NCBI RefSeq assembly: GCF_022701295.1 | Contig: NZ_CP033204.1 | Span: forward strand, 1,488,001-1,552,000 | Length of the DNA: 64,000 nt | Source: Sphingopyxis sp. YF1 | Lineage (GTDB): Bacteria; Pseudomonadota; Alphaproteobacteria; Sphingomonadales; Sphingomonadaceae | Direction: 5' to 3' | Shown: one piece after another, positions 34,240 to 42,078 of the stretch | Layout of the letters: each line of letters starts with the position of its first letter | Numbering within the stretch: the stretch's first letter is position 1 | Position numbers and translations under genes: made by a program | The notes under the pieces: generated by a model | Databases searched by the model: none | What the model saw: the letters and a program-made list of their open reading frames with translations, nothing else | Told to the model about the DNA's origin: nothing

Positions 34240-34253
34240 AGAAAGCAGAATCC

Positions 34254-36077
34254 ATGTGCGGAATTATCGGAATCGTCGGCAAGGACCAGGTCGCGGATCG
34301 CCTCGTCGATGGCCTCAGGCGCATGGAATATCGCGGCTATGATTCGGCGGGCGTCTGCACGGTGCAGGACGGCCAGCTCGTTCGCCGCCGCGCCGAGGGC
34401 AAGCTGAACAATCTGGTGAAGGAACTTGCGGGCAACCCCGCGCCGGGCCTTGTCGGCATCGCGCACACGCGCTGGGCGACGCACGGCGCCCCGACGACGA
34501 GCAATGCGCACCCGCACGCGACGGGCGAGGTCGCACTGGTCCACAACGGGATCATCGAGAATTTCAAGCCGCTGCGCGAGGCGCTGCAGGCGCGCGGGCG
34601 CAGGTTCGAGAGCGAGACCGACACCGAAGTCGTCGCGCACCTCGTCAGCGAACAGGTCGAGGCCGGCAAATCGCCGACCGAGGCGGTGCAGGCGGTGCTG
34701 CCGCAGCTCCGCGGTGCCTTTGCGCTCGCCATCGCCTTTCGCAGCCATCCCGAGCTGCTGATCGGCGCGCGCCTCGGGTCGCCGCTCGTCGTCGGTTATG
34801 GCGAGGGCGAGACCTATCTCGGCTCGGACGCGCTCGCGCTCGCGCCGCTGACGCAGAAGATCGCCTATCTCGACGAGGGCGACTGGGTGATCATCACGCG
34901 CGACGGCGCGCAGATTTTCGACGCCGCGAACAATCCGGTGACGCGCGAGATCACCACCAGCGGCGTCACCGCCGCGACGATCGAGAAGGGCAATTACCGC
35001 CACTTCATGCAGAAGGAGATTTTCGAGCAGCCGACCGTCGTCGCGCAGACGCTCTCCTCCTACATCCGCCCGCTCGAACAGACCGTCGCGCTGCCGCAGA
35101 TGGATTTCGACCTGTCGGCGATCGACCGCATCACCATCGTCGCCTGCGGCACCAGCTTCTACGCCGGCATGGTCGCCAAATATTGGTTCGAAACCTTCGC
35201 GCGCGTCCCCGTCGACATCGATGTCGCGTCCGAATTCCGCTACCGCGATCCGGTGCTGCAACCCGGCGGGCTCGCGCTCTTCATCTCGCAGTCGGGCGAG
35301 ACCGCCGACACGCTCGCGGCGCTGCGCCATTGCAAGGCGAACGGCCAGACGATCGCGGTCGTCGTCAACGTCCCCACCAGCAGCATGGCGCGTGAAGCCG
35401 ACCTGCTGCTTCCGACCCACGCCGGCCCCGAAATCGGCGTGGCCTCGACCAAGGCCTTCACCTGTCAGCTCGCGGTCCTCGCCGCGCTCGCCGCGCATCT
35501 CGCGCTCAAGAAGGGCAAGCTCAGCGCCGCCGAGGAACGTGAAATCGTCAAGCATCTGATCGAGGCGCCCGCCGCGCTCAACGCCGCGCTGAGCCATGAC
35601 GAGGAAATCGCGGCGATGGCGCATCTCGTCGCCCCGGCGCGCGACGTGCTTTATCTCGGCCGCGGTCCAGATTATCCGCTCGCGCTCGAAGGCGCGTTGA
35701 AACTCAAGGAAATCAGTTACATCCACGCCGAAGGCTATGCCTCGGGTGAAATGAAGCACGGCCCGATCGCGCTGATCGACGAGGCGGTCCCGGTGATCGT
35801 TCTCGCGCCCAGCGGCCCCTTGTTCGAAAAGACCGTGAGCAATATGCAGGAGGTGATGGCGCGCGGCGGCAAGATCGTCCTGATCAGCGATGCCGAGGGC
35901 CTCGCCGAAGCCGGCGACGGCTGCATGGCGACGATCGAAATGCCCAAGGTCCACCCGCTGATCGCGCCTTTGGTGTACGCGGTGCCGGTGCAGTTGCTCG
36001 CCTATCATGTGGCGGTGGCCAAGGGGACCGACGTCGACCAGCCGCGCAATCTGGCGAAGTCGGTGACGGTGGAGTAG
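34254..36077 (+). CDS. glmS: Glutamine-fructose-6-phosphate aminotransferase (isomerizing)
   Basis: A 607-residue enzyme that makes glucosamine-6-phosphate, the first committed step of UDP-GlcNAc synthesis. The N-terminal glutaminase starts MCGIIGIVG with the catalytic Cys2 exposed after Met removal, followed by HTRWATHGAP and NAHPHATGEVALVHNGIIEN. Two SIS sugar-isomerase domains follow (ACGTSFYAGMVAKYWFE, ISQSGETADTLAALR, STKAFTCQLAVL, GRGPDYPLALEGALKLKEISYIHAEGYASGEMKHGPIAL), ending DQPRNLAKSVTVE. No glmS ribozyme is evident upstream; only 14 bases separate it from vapC. Confidence 0.96.
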   Translation: MCGIIGIVGKDQVADRLVDGLRRMEYRGYDSAGVCTVQDGQLVRRRAEGKLNNLVKELAGNPAPGLVGIAHTRWATHGAPTTSNAHPHATGEVALVHNGIIENFKPLREALQARGRRFESETDTEVVAHLVSEQVEAGKSPTEAVQAVLPQLRGAFALAIAFRSHPELLIGARLGSPLVVGYGEGETYLGSDALALAPLTQKIAYLDEGDWVIITRDGAQIFDAANNPVTREITTSGVTAATIEKGNYRHFMQKEIFEQPTVVAQTLSSYIRPLEQTVALPQMDFDLSAIDRITIVACGTSFYAGMVAKYWFETFARVPVDIDVASEFRYRDPVLQPGGLALFISQSGETADTLAALRHCKANGQTIAVVVNVPTSSMAREADLLLPTHAGPEIGVASTKAFTCQLAVLAALAAHLALKKGKLSAAEEREIVKHLIEAPAALNAALSHDEEIAAMAHLVAPARDVLYLGRGPDYPLALEGALKLKEISYIHAEGYASGEMKHGPIALIDEAVPVIVLAPSGPLFEKTVSNMQEVMARGGKIVLISDAEGLAEAGDGCMATIEMPKVHPLIAPLVYAVPVQLLAYHVAVAKGTDVDQPRNLAKSVTVE

Positions 36078-36088
36078 TCTGCCCCTCC

Positions 36089-36760
36089 ATGCCGAAGATA
36101 TTCAACGACTTTGATCTTTCTACCTTTTGGGAAGACTCCGACTGGGCAGGCCGTGAATATGTCGAGCCCTTTCCGACCCCGGACGTCATCCGATCGGTGG
36201 AAAAGGAACTAGGGTATAAATTGCCGGCGGCGTACATTGAGTTGATGCAGTCGCAAAACGGCGGTTGCCCGGCGAGCACCTGTCACCGAACTGCCACTCC
36301 GACTTCCTAGGCCGAAGACCATGTCGCGATAACCGGCATTAAGGGGATTGGCCGGAAGCAGATATGGTCATTGTGCGGCGAGCTTGGAAGTCGCCAGTCC
36401 AATGATGAGTGGGGCTATCCCGACATCGGGATATACTTCGGTGACTGCCCCTCTGCCGGCCATGACATGCTATGCCTCGATTATCGGGAATGTGGGCCAT
36501 CGGGTGAGCCGAAGGTCGTCCATATCGATCAGGAGTGCGATTATCGGATCACCCAAGTGGCCCACAATTTTGAGGCTTTCGTTCGAGGGCTGGAGCATGA
36601 AGATGCCTTTGATCTTGAACCCGACAGCGCATTGCAGGAGCCGCCAAAGATAATCTCGGCTTGGATTGACCCCGATTGTGCGAGAGAGCAGGGCCTTGGA
36701 ATCCGCGAGGCGCCTGCTTTGAAACAATCGTGGTGGGCGTTCTGGCGCCGCGACAAATGA
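36089..36760 (+). pseudogene. SMI1/KNR4-family immunity-type gene interrupted by one amber codon
   Basis: Reading on in one frame from the ATG at 36089 to the stop at 36760 gives a 222-residue SMI1/KNR4-like protein, broken only by TAG at 36308-36310. The first half has PTPDVIRSVEKELGYKLPAAYIELMQSQNGG, the family's usual opening. The second half continues in the same frame with AEDHVAITGIKGIG, SLCGELGSRQ and WGYPDIGIYFGDCPSAGHDMLCLDYRECG. Family members often have Trp at the amber position (inference), so TGG to TAG would explain the break. Such proteins serve as immunity factors against polymorphic toxins; no toxin gene is nearby. Counted G+C is about 57%. Confidence 0.85.
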
Positions 36761-36859
36761 GATCGGCCGCCACATCGCTGGCCCTCCATTGCCCCACTCC
36801 CCCGCGTTCGCTGCTCCAAAATCACGCCGCGATCATCTGCGCGACGACCTTTCATAAAT

Positions 36860-36887
36860 ATAACATAAACTGTGCAATTTATGTTAT
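36860..36887. promoter_or_regulatory. Palindromic operator before parDE
   Basis: ATAACATAAA at 36860-36869 and its exact reverse complement TTTATGTTAT at 36878-36887 are separated by eight bases. A -10-like TATAAC overlaps the left arm (36859-36864). The AT-rich palindrome lies 31 bases before the ParD start at 36919 and is the expected site for ParD/ParDE autorepression. Confidence 0.78.
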
Positions 36888-36918
36888 GGACGTAGAGGCA
36901 GTCATGAGGAGCAAGGCC

Positions 36919-37170
36919 ATGAACGTATCCGTCGGTCCCCGCTGGGACGCCTATATCGAAGAACTGCTGAAAGCTGGCCGCTATGGCTCAGCCAGTGAAA
37001 TCGTTCGCGAAGGTCTGAGGTTGGTCGAGGAGCGCGAGCAAAAGCTGGCCGCGCTGCGCGAAACGATCAATGCGTCGATCGAGCAGGGCGGCTCCTATAC
37101 GGGTGAAGAGGTAATGGCCCATGTTCGCGAGAGCCTTGACGGGCGGCGGGCCGGCAAAGCTGCCGCATGA
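36919..37170 (+). CDS. ParD-type antitoxin
   Basis: An 83-residue antitoxin of the ParD/CopG ribbon-helix-helix type: MNVSVGPRWDAYIEELLKAGRYGSASEIVREGLRLVEERE is the DNA-binding part, and the C-terminal EEVMAHVRESLDG would bind the toxin. The ATG at 36919 has AGGAG seven bases upstream; an in-frame ATG at 36904 would add five residues. It overlaps parE by four bases (ATGA). Confidence 0.9.
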   Translation: MNVSVGPRWDAYIEELLKAGRYGSASEIVREGLRLVEEREQKLAALRETINASIEQGGSYTGEEVMAHVRESLDGRRAGKAAA

Positions 37171-37478
37171 CGCGTGAACTGCGGTTCACCGCACAAGCGC
37201 GAGAAAATTTGCGTGATATTTCGGATTTCATATCCGAGGAAAGCGGCAGCGAGGATGTCGCCGAGTCCTTCCTTTTTCAATTGATTGGGCGTTGCCGTCA
37301 TATCACATCACTGCCCGGAACGCTGGGAACCCCGCGAAACGAATTGCGCGAAGACGTTCGTTCGACGCCGCACAAGGGCTACATCATCTTTTTTCGCTAT
37401 CAGGAAGATTTGCTGGAGGTCGTTAACATCTTGCACGGCAGCCGCGACGTTATTTCCCACTTCGGCGTGGATGACTGA
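37167..37478 (+). CDS. ParE/RelE-superfamily toxin
   Basis: A 103-residue toxin with the ParE pattern: LRFTAQARENLRDISDFISEE at the N-terminus, then GRCRHITSLPGTLGTPRNELREDVRSTPHKGYIIFFRYQEDLLEVVNILHGSRD. ParE-type members poison DNA gyrase while RelE-type members cut mRNA on ribosomes; the basic catalytic residues of RelE are not obvious, so ParE activity is more likely. Its ATG overlaps the parD stop. No transposase or integrase is nearby. Confidence 0.9.
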   Translation: MTRELRFTAQARENLRDISDFISEESGSEDVAESFLFQLIGRCRHITSLPGTLGTPRNELREDVRSTPHKGYIIFFRYQEDLLEVVNILHGSRDVISHFGVDD

Positions 37479-37497
37479 CGGCGCTTCCGGCACGGTG

Positions 37498-37686
37498 TTA
37501 CTCCGCCGAATTCGCCTGTTCCAATATCGACGCCGCAATCTCCTCCAGCTTGCCGACGATCAGCAGCGGCGCGCCGCCGACCATGCCGACCTGCACCTGG
37601 CCATTCTCATAGTCGCGGAGCCACGCGACATTGTCGGCGACGACCAGATAATTGCCGCCGCGCGACTTGAGCTCGATAAACTTCAT
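37498..37686 (-). CDS. Small hypothetical protein, FlbD-like in length and pattern
   Basis: A 62-residue protein preceded by AGGAG eight bases before its ATG, which supports translation. The pattern KFIELKSRGGNYLVVADNVAWL...GGAPLLIVGKLEEIAASI alternates hydrophobic beta-strand residues and ends with a helix, as in the FlbD/DUF-type small proteins, but the resemblance is too weak to name it. It stands alone, convergent with parE and divergent from the HAD gene. Confidence 0.7.
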   Translation of the reverse strand: MKFIELKSRGGNYLVVADNVAWLRDYENGQVQVGMVGGAPLLIVGKLEEIAASILEQANSAE

Positions 37687-37755
37687 GATTGCGTCTCCTG
37701 TCGGCTTGGCGTTTAGGCGCGACAGGTTGCATTCGCATAAACAGGACGCGCGTTC

Positions 37756-38415
37756 ATGACCCCCGCCGCCATCATCTTCGACTTCGACGGCGTCGTCGCC
37801 GACAGCGAGGTGCGCGCGAACAAGACGCTCGCCGAGAGCCTGACCGCGATCGGGCTGCCCACCAGCTACGAAGACTGCCTGCGCGATTATTGCGGGCATA
37901 ATTGGCAGGAGACCGAGCGGCGCATCACCCTGCGTCTCGGCGGTCCGCTGCCGTCCGATTTTCGCGAACGGCACCGCGAGCGCGCGATCCGCATGTTCGC
38001 CGAGGGCTTCGCGCCGGTGCCCGGCGCGCCCGCATTCCTCGACGCGCTGGGGACGACGCCCCGCGCGATCGCCTCGTCGAGCAGCCCCGCCTATATTGCC
38101 TCGTCGCTCGACCGCTTCGGGCTGGCGCATCATTTCGGCGGACATGTCTACAGCGCCGACGGCTGGGGGCGCGGCAAGCCCTTTCCCGACATCTATCTGG
38201 CGGCCGCGAAGGGGCTTGGGGTCGACCCGGCGGCGTGCCTCGCGATCGAGGATTCGCCGATCGGCGCGCGCGCCGCGCTGGCCGCGGGGATGACGGTGAT
38301 CGGCTTTTGCGGCGCGGGACATATCGTCGACCGCGCTGCGCACGGCGACAAGCTGCGCGATGTCGGGGTGCACCGGCTTGCCTTTGCCTTTGAAGAGATT
38401 AGCATCGCTGCCTGA
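37756..38415 (+). CDS. HAD-superfamily hydrolase, beta-phosphoglucomutase-like
   Basis: A 219-residue HAD enzyme: nucleophile motif IIFDFDGVVADSEVRAN, helical cap, motif II AIASSSSPAYIASSL, motif III lysine in GRGKPFPDIYLAAAKGLG and motif IV AIEDSPIGARAAL. It resembles phosphatases that act on sugar or nucleotide phosphates. The start at 37756 matches the conserved N-terminus. It is followed 15 bp later by a small membrane-protein gene in the same direction. Confidence 0.88.
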   Translation: MTPAAIIFDFDGVVADSEVRANKTLAESLTAIGLPTSYEDCLRDYCGHNWQETERRITLRLGGPLPSDFRERHRERAIRMFAEGFAPVPGAPAFLDALGTTPRAIASSSSPAYIASSLDRFGLAHHFGGHVYSADGWGRGKPFPDIYLAAAKGLGVDPAACLAIEDSPIGARAALAAGMTVIGFCGAGHIVDRAAHGDKLRDVGVHRLAFAFEEISIAA

Positions 38416-38430
38416 CCAACCGGGGAGGGG

Positions 38431-38709
38431 GTGAGCGTGATCTGGAATATTCTGTGGCCGTTGATGCTGTTCGCGGCGATCGTGGTGTGGCCGGTGTGGC
38501 TGTGGCGGCGAATGAAAAAGGTGCAGCGCGCGGCGCGCGATCTGCTCGACGACGAGCCGGTGCGGGACAATGCACGCTGGGAGGAGATGCAGACCGGGGG
38601 CGACGGGCTGAACTATGGCAAGGCACATGGTTTCGATCCGGTGCTGGACAAGGCGTCGCGCGATCTGGCGGCGCCCGACATCATCAAGGACCTTGAAGGG
38701 CGCCGATGA
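38431..38709 (+). CDS. Small single-span membrane protein, unknown function
   Basis: A 92-residue protein with one N-terminal membrane helix (ILWPLMLFAAIVVWPVWLW) and a charged cytosolic tail with LLDDEPVRDNARWEEMQTGGDGLNYGKAHGFDPVLDKAS. The start is GTG, preceded by GGGGAGGGGG in good position, and it lies 15 bp after the HAD gene, so cotranscription is likely. No family is recognised. Confidence 0.72.
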   Translation: MSVIWNILWPLMLFAAIVVWPVWLWRRMKKVQRAARDLLDDEPVRDNARWEEMQTGGDGLNYGKAHGFDPVLDKASRDLAAPDIIKDLEGRR

Positions 38710-38812
38710 CGATGGCGTTCGCGGCGCAAAAAGCGCTGTCCTAAAAAACATCGCCAGACTAGCCTGCGGACGATGCCGATATGCTCGTCCATCGAAACGC
38801 CAATCGCGAATG

Positions 38813-38989
38813 AAGTTACGCAGTTTTCTGCCGCTTTTCGTGCGAAGGGCGTTTGCCGCTCCCGGGTGAAAACCGGGACGCGGATGGATTGCCAGGCCCT
38901 TTGCGGCATGGGCCCCGGCTCGCGCCGGGCAACGGCGGTGGCCGATATGATTTCCGTGTAAAGTTCGGCAGTTTTCTGCCGGTTTTTTT
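38813..38989. repeat. Repeat block with two AAGTT-GCAGTTTTCTGCCG copies flanking a palindromic unit
   Basis: The 301-bp gap 38710-39010 has no gene. Copies of AAGTT(x)CGCAGTTTTCTGCCG lie at 38813-38838 and 38961-38982 in the same orientation. Between them are two GC-rich hairpins, CCGGGTGAAAACCGGG (about 38862-38877) and CCCGGCTCGCGCCGGG (about 38914-38929), which with the intervening TTGCCAGGCCC resemble a degenerate family B unit. The second copy ends in a terminator, noted separately. Confidence 0.65.
38966..38989 (+). terminator. Terminator-like hairpin just before the dienelactone hydrolase gene
   Basis: CGGCAG-TTTT-CTGCCG (perfect 6-bp stem, four-base loop) is followed after one G by seven T residues. 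It lies only 22 bases before the ATG at 39011, so it either ends transcription from the upstream membrane-protein gene or acts as a leader hairpin of the hydrolase gene. Confidence 0.8.
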
Positions 38990-39010
38990 GAGTCCCCAAG
39001 GAGAGACGCG

Positions 39011-39883
39011 ATGTGCACCAACGAAACCGAAGCCGATCTCGACCGCGCCGGGCTGCCCGTCGGGCGACGCAGCTTTACCGCGCTGGCGGGGGCAGGGGCG
39101 CTGGTCGCGGCGCTGCCCGCGCGCGCGATCGAGGGCAAGGCGCTGGTGCGGCGCGACGTCGCGATCACGACCGCCGACGGGACGTGCGACGCCTATTTCG
39201 TCGCGCCCGCCGAGGGCAGGCACCCCGGCGTTCTGGTGTGGCCGGATATTCGCGGGCTGCGCCCCGCCTTTCGCCAGATGGCCGACCGGCTGGCGGGTGA
39301 GGGCTATGCGGTGCTGACGATCAACCCCTTCTACCGCTGGCAGAAATCGCCGGTGGTCGACGCGGCCAACGACTTCAACGTGCCCGCGGTGCGCGAGAAA
39401 TTGTTCGGATATCTCAAGCGGCTCACCCGGCCGATCGTCGAGACCGATGCCGCGGCGCACCTAGCCTTCCTCGACGCGCAGAAGGAAGTCGACACGAAAC
39501 GCCGGATCGGCACCACCGGCTATTGCATGGGCGGCGCGATGACGATCTACACCGCCGCGCTCAGCCCGAACCGCGTCGGCGCTGCGGCGAGCTTCCACGG
39601 CGGCGGCGTCGCCACCGACAAGCCCGACAGCCCGCATCTGCTGATCGACGACACCAACGCCGGTTATCTCTTCGCGATCGCCGACAATGACGACAAGGAA
39701 AGCCCGAACGAGAAAGTGCTGCTCAAAGAGGCGCTGGCGCCGCGTCCGCAGTGGCACGAGGTCGAGGTCTATGCCGGGGCGATGCACGGCTGGTGCCCGC
39801 CCGACGGCCGCGCCTATGACGAAGCGGCAGCCGAGAAGGCGTGGGGCCGGATGCTCGAGCTGTTCAGGGCCGAGCTGGCCTGA
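39011..39883 (+). CDS. Dienelactone hydrolase family protein with Tat signal
   Basis: A 290-residue alpha/beta hydrolase. GRRSFTALAGAGALVAALPARA is a twin-arginine-type signal (residues about 18-39), so it acts in the periplasm. The nucleophile is Cys in GTTGYCMGGAMTIYTAALS, where dienelactone hydrolases use Cys rather than Ser; the Asp/His partners are in the C-terminal region near AIADNDD and AGAMHGWCPPDGRAY. An AAGGAGAG ribosome binding site precedes the ATG. The substrate is unknown. Confidence 0.88.
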   Translation: MCTNETEADLDRAGLPVGRRSFTALAGAGALVAALPARAIEGKALVRRDVAITTADGTCDAYFVAPAEGRHPGVLVWPDIRGLRPAFRQMADRLAGEGYAVLTINPFYRWQKSPVVDAANDFNVPAVREKLFGYLKRLTRPIVETDAAAHLAFLDAQKEVDTKRRIGTTGYCMGGAMTIYTAALSPNRVGAAASFHGGGVATDKPDSPHLLIDDTNAGYLFAIADNDDKESPNEKVLLKEALAPRPQWHEVEVYAGAMHGWCPPDGRAYDEAAAEKAWGRMLELFRAELA

Positions 39884-39953
39884 CGCTCATTTCGCCCGCA
39901 ATAACGGAGGTGACCGGAATGCTCGCCAACGGGATGAACGTAGGCGGGGCGGC

Positions 39954-40409
39954 TCAGCCGCCGCTTGCGGCATAGCTCGCATAGACGCGCTGGCCGCCGG
40001 GGCCGAAGGTCATGACCTGATAGGCGTCGCGGATGTTGCGATATTCCATGCCGGGCGATCCGGTGGGCATGCCCGCGACCGCGAGGCCTTTGACGCCCTT
40101 GGGTTTTTCCCTGAGCAAGCGGGCGATCTCCTTCGCCGGCACATGGCCCTCGATCACATAGCCGCCGACGAGCACGGTGTGGCAGCTGCGCAGCGCCTGC
40201 GGTACGCCCTGCTTGTCCTTGACCGCGTTCATGTCGGGCGCATTGACCACCGCTACCCTGGTGCCGAACGACGCCTTCACGATCTCCAGCCATTTGAGGC
40301 AACAGCCGCATCCGGCGTCGCGGAACATCGTCGGGCTGGCGGCGTGCGCGGTGCCGATGATCCCGGCAAAGGCGGAGAGGGCGACGAGCGTGCGGCGGGC
40401 GAGCGTCAT
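39954..40409 (-). CDS. DUF411 family metal-binding protein
   Basis: A 151-residue exported protein: signal peptide TLVALSAFAGIIGTAHA, then the DUF411 signature MFRDAGCGCCLKWLEIV with three cysteines in GCGCC, a likely thiol/copper site, and GLAVAGMPTGSPGMEYRN and GPGGQRVYASY in the C-terminal half. DUF411 proteins are often linked to copper or other metal resistance. The gene lies between two unrelated plus-strand genes, and its stop codon falls in the loop of a GGCGGC-TCA-GCCGCC hairpin. Confidence 0.87.
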   Translation of the reverse strand: MTLARRTLVALSAFAGIIGTAHAASPTMFRDAGCGCCLKWLEIVKASFGTRVAVVNAPDMNAVKDKQGVPQALRSCHTVLVGGYVIEGHVPAKEIARLLREKPKGVKGLAVAGMPTGSPGMEYRNIRDAYQVMTFGPGGQRVYASYAASGG

Positions 40410-40448
40410 GGGGGTTCCTTTCGGGCGCCGAGGCTATAGGCTGGCGGG

Positions 40449-41033
40449 ATGAAAGTCCATTTCATCCGGTCGGGCGAACGCCGCTATGCGATGCGCATCG
40501 AGCGCGCGGGACTGCCGGTGCTGGTGATGGACCCCGCGCCGGGGTTCGACGCCGACGTGCCGCACGACATGGTGCATTTTGTCGTCGAAGCGGTGCTGGG
40601 GCTGAAAGGCGGCGTGTTCGGCCAGATCGCCGCGGGCGGCACCGCGGGATCGTTCCATGTCGCGGCGACGGAGGGCAAGGTCGATGCCCGCGAACAACGG
40701 CGGACAGTGCGCAAGCAGCTCGCCAGGGGCCGGAAGCTGGTCGAGACGCAGGGGCGCGAGGGCGAATTGTCCGAGCTCGCCGCCTTCCTGTTCGACATCG
40801 GCTGGCGCAGCGGCCGGCGGCCTGACAGTGCCGAACAGCGCGCCGTGCTGGCCGAGGCTGCGCGGGTGCGGCAGGCGCTGAGCGGCGAGGAGCGGGCTGC
40901 GATCGATGCCGCGGAGACGCGGGTGTTCGAAGCGTTCGACCGGCTCGCGGCCGAATGGCGCGCGCTGCGCGCCGGCGAGGCGCTGGTGCTGGAGTGGCCG
41001 ACGCTGCGGCGGGTCGATCACCCCATCGGGTAG
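40449..41033 (+). CDS. Conserved-looking hypothetical protein
   Basis: A 194-residue soluble protein without signal or membrane segment. It starts MKVHFIRSGERRYAMRIERAGLPVLVMDPAPGFDADVPHDMVHFVVEAVLGLKGGVFGQIAAGG, with many arginines and glutamates in a helical second half. I recognise no family. Its last 16 bases overlap the last codons of the convergent aldo/keto reductase gene, so the two stops cross. Confidence 0.72.
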   Translation: MKVHFIRSGERRYAMRIERAGLPVLVMDPAPGFDADVPHDMVHFVVEAVLGLKGGVFGQIAAGGTAGSFHVAATEGKVDAREQRRTVRKQLARGRKLVETQGREGELSELAAFLFDIGWRSGRRPDSAEQRAVLAEAARVRQALSGEERAAIDAAETRVFEAFDRLAAEWRALRAGEALVLEWPTLRRVDHPIG

Positions 41034-42034
41034 AGGATGTCCTTGCTCACCTGGTGTAGCGCCGCCATCACATCGTCGCTCAGCACCAGCTCCATCGCCG
41101 CGAGGATCGGGTCGAGCTGGTCGTCGGCGCTCACCCCGACGATCGTCGAGGCGACGAAGTCGTGCTGTTTCGACCAGGCGGTCGCCATGGTGACGGGGTG
41201 CAGGCCCGCGTCGGCTGCAATCTTCAGATAGGCCTCGGTCGCGGCGAGGCTCTTGTCGTTGACGAAGCGGCGCCCCATGGCGGCCTGCCGTCCGGGCATT
41301 TGCAGATAGCGCGAGAAGCGCGCACCCTCGGGGGTCGCGCCGCCCTGATATTTGCCCGACAGCACCCCGCCGGCGAGCGGCGAATAGGGAATCAGGCTGA
41401 CGCCTTCCTGCCGGCAGACCTGTGCCAGTTCATCCTCGAAGCGGCGGTTGTTGAGGCTGAAATTATTCTGGATCGTATGGTAGCGCGCGGCGCCGAGCCG
41501 TTCGGAGGCGGCGAGCGATTTCATCAGCCCCCAGCTCGTCTCGTTCGAGCAGCCGAGGATCCGCACCTTGCCGACGCGGACGAGTTCGTCGAGCGCATCC
41601 ATCATCTCGTCGTAGGGCGCGTCATGATCGGGCCAGTGGGTCTGGTAGAGGTCGACATAGTCGGTCTGGAGCCGCGTCAGGCTGTCGTCGATCGCCTTCA
41701 TGATATTGTGCCGGTCGAGCGCGGTCATGCCGCCGCGGCACGGCGATTTGAACCAGACGTGGCTCGGCCCCGACACCTTGGTCGCGAGAATGATCGCGTC
41801 GCGCGGCTTGGTCTTGAGCCAGCGCCCGACGATCTCTTCGGTGCGGCCGACCCATTTCGTGTCGGGCGGCACCGGATAACCCTCGGCGGTGTCGTAGAAA
41901 TTGATTCCGGCCTCGAAACAGCGGTCGAGCACGCGGAAGGCGGTGGCTTCGTCGGCCTGGCTGCCGAAGGTCATCGTCCCCATGCAGATGTCGGACACAT
42001 GGATGGCGCTCTGGCCGAGGCGGCGGCTTTGCAT
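41018..42034 (-). CDS. Aldo/keto reductase
   Basis: A 338-residue NADPH-dependent oxidoreductase of the aldo/keto reductase fold. The catalytic tetrad can be placed: Asp and Tyr in INFYDTAEGYP, Lys in AIILATKVSG and His in LYQTHWPDHD. NRRFEDELAQVCRQEGVSLIPYSPLAGGVLSGKY and AASTIVGVSADDQL complete the fold. It follows the tas-like group of bacterial aldo/keto reductases, with no further substrate clue. The start at 42034 precedes the conserved LGQSAIHVS; an upstream in-frame Met five residues earlier is possible. Confidence 0.9.
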   Translation of the reverse strand: MQSRRLGQSAIHVSDICMGTMTFGSQADEATAFRVLDRCFEAGINFYDTAEGYPVPPDTKWVGRTEEIVGRWLKTKPRDAIILATKVSGPSHVWFKSPCRGGMTALDRHNIMKAIDDSLTRLQTDYVDLYQTHWPDHDAPYDEMMDALDELVRVGKVRILGCSNETSWGLMKSLAASERLGAARYHTIQNNFSLNNRRFEDELAQVCRQEGVSLIPYSPLAGGVLSGKYQGGATPEGARFSRYLQMPGRQAAMGRRFVNDKSLAATEAYLKIAADAGLHPVTMATAWSKQHDFVASTIVGVSADDQLDPILAAMELVLSDDVMAALHQVSKDILYPMG

Positions 42035-42078
42035 GATGATACCCCTCACAGTCGTTCGTTGCGCCGTGCCTTAAGCGG

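Noticed and set aside
33621..34253. Upstream in-frame extension of glmS through vapBC
   Set aside because: It reads the toxin-antitoxin genes out of frame and lacks any resemblance to GlmS, which must start with Met-Cys.
36371..36760. A separate 129-residue gene starting at 36371
   Set aside because: It is in the same frame as the preceding 73 codons and carries the second half of the same SMI1/KNR4 domain, so one interrupted gene explains both.
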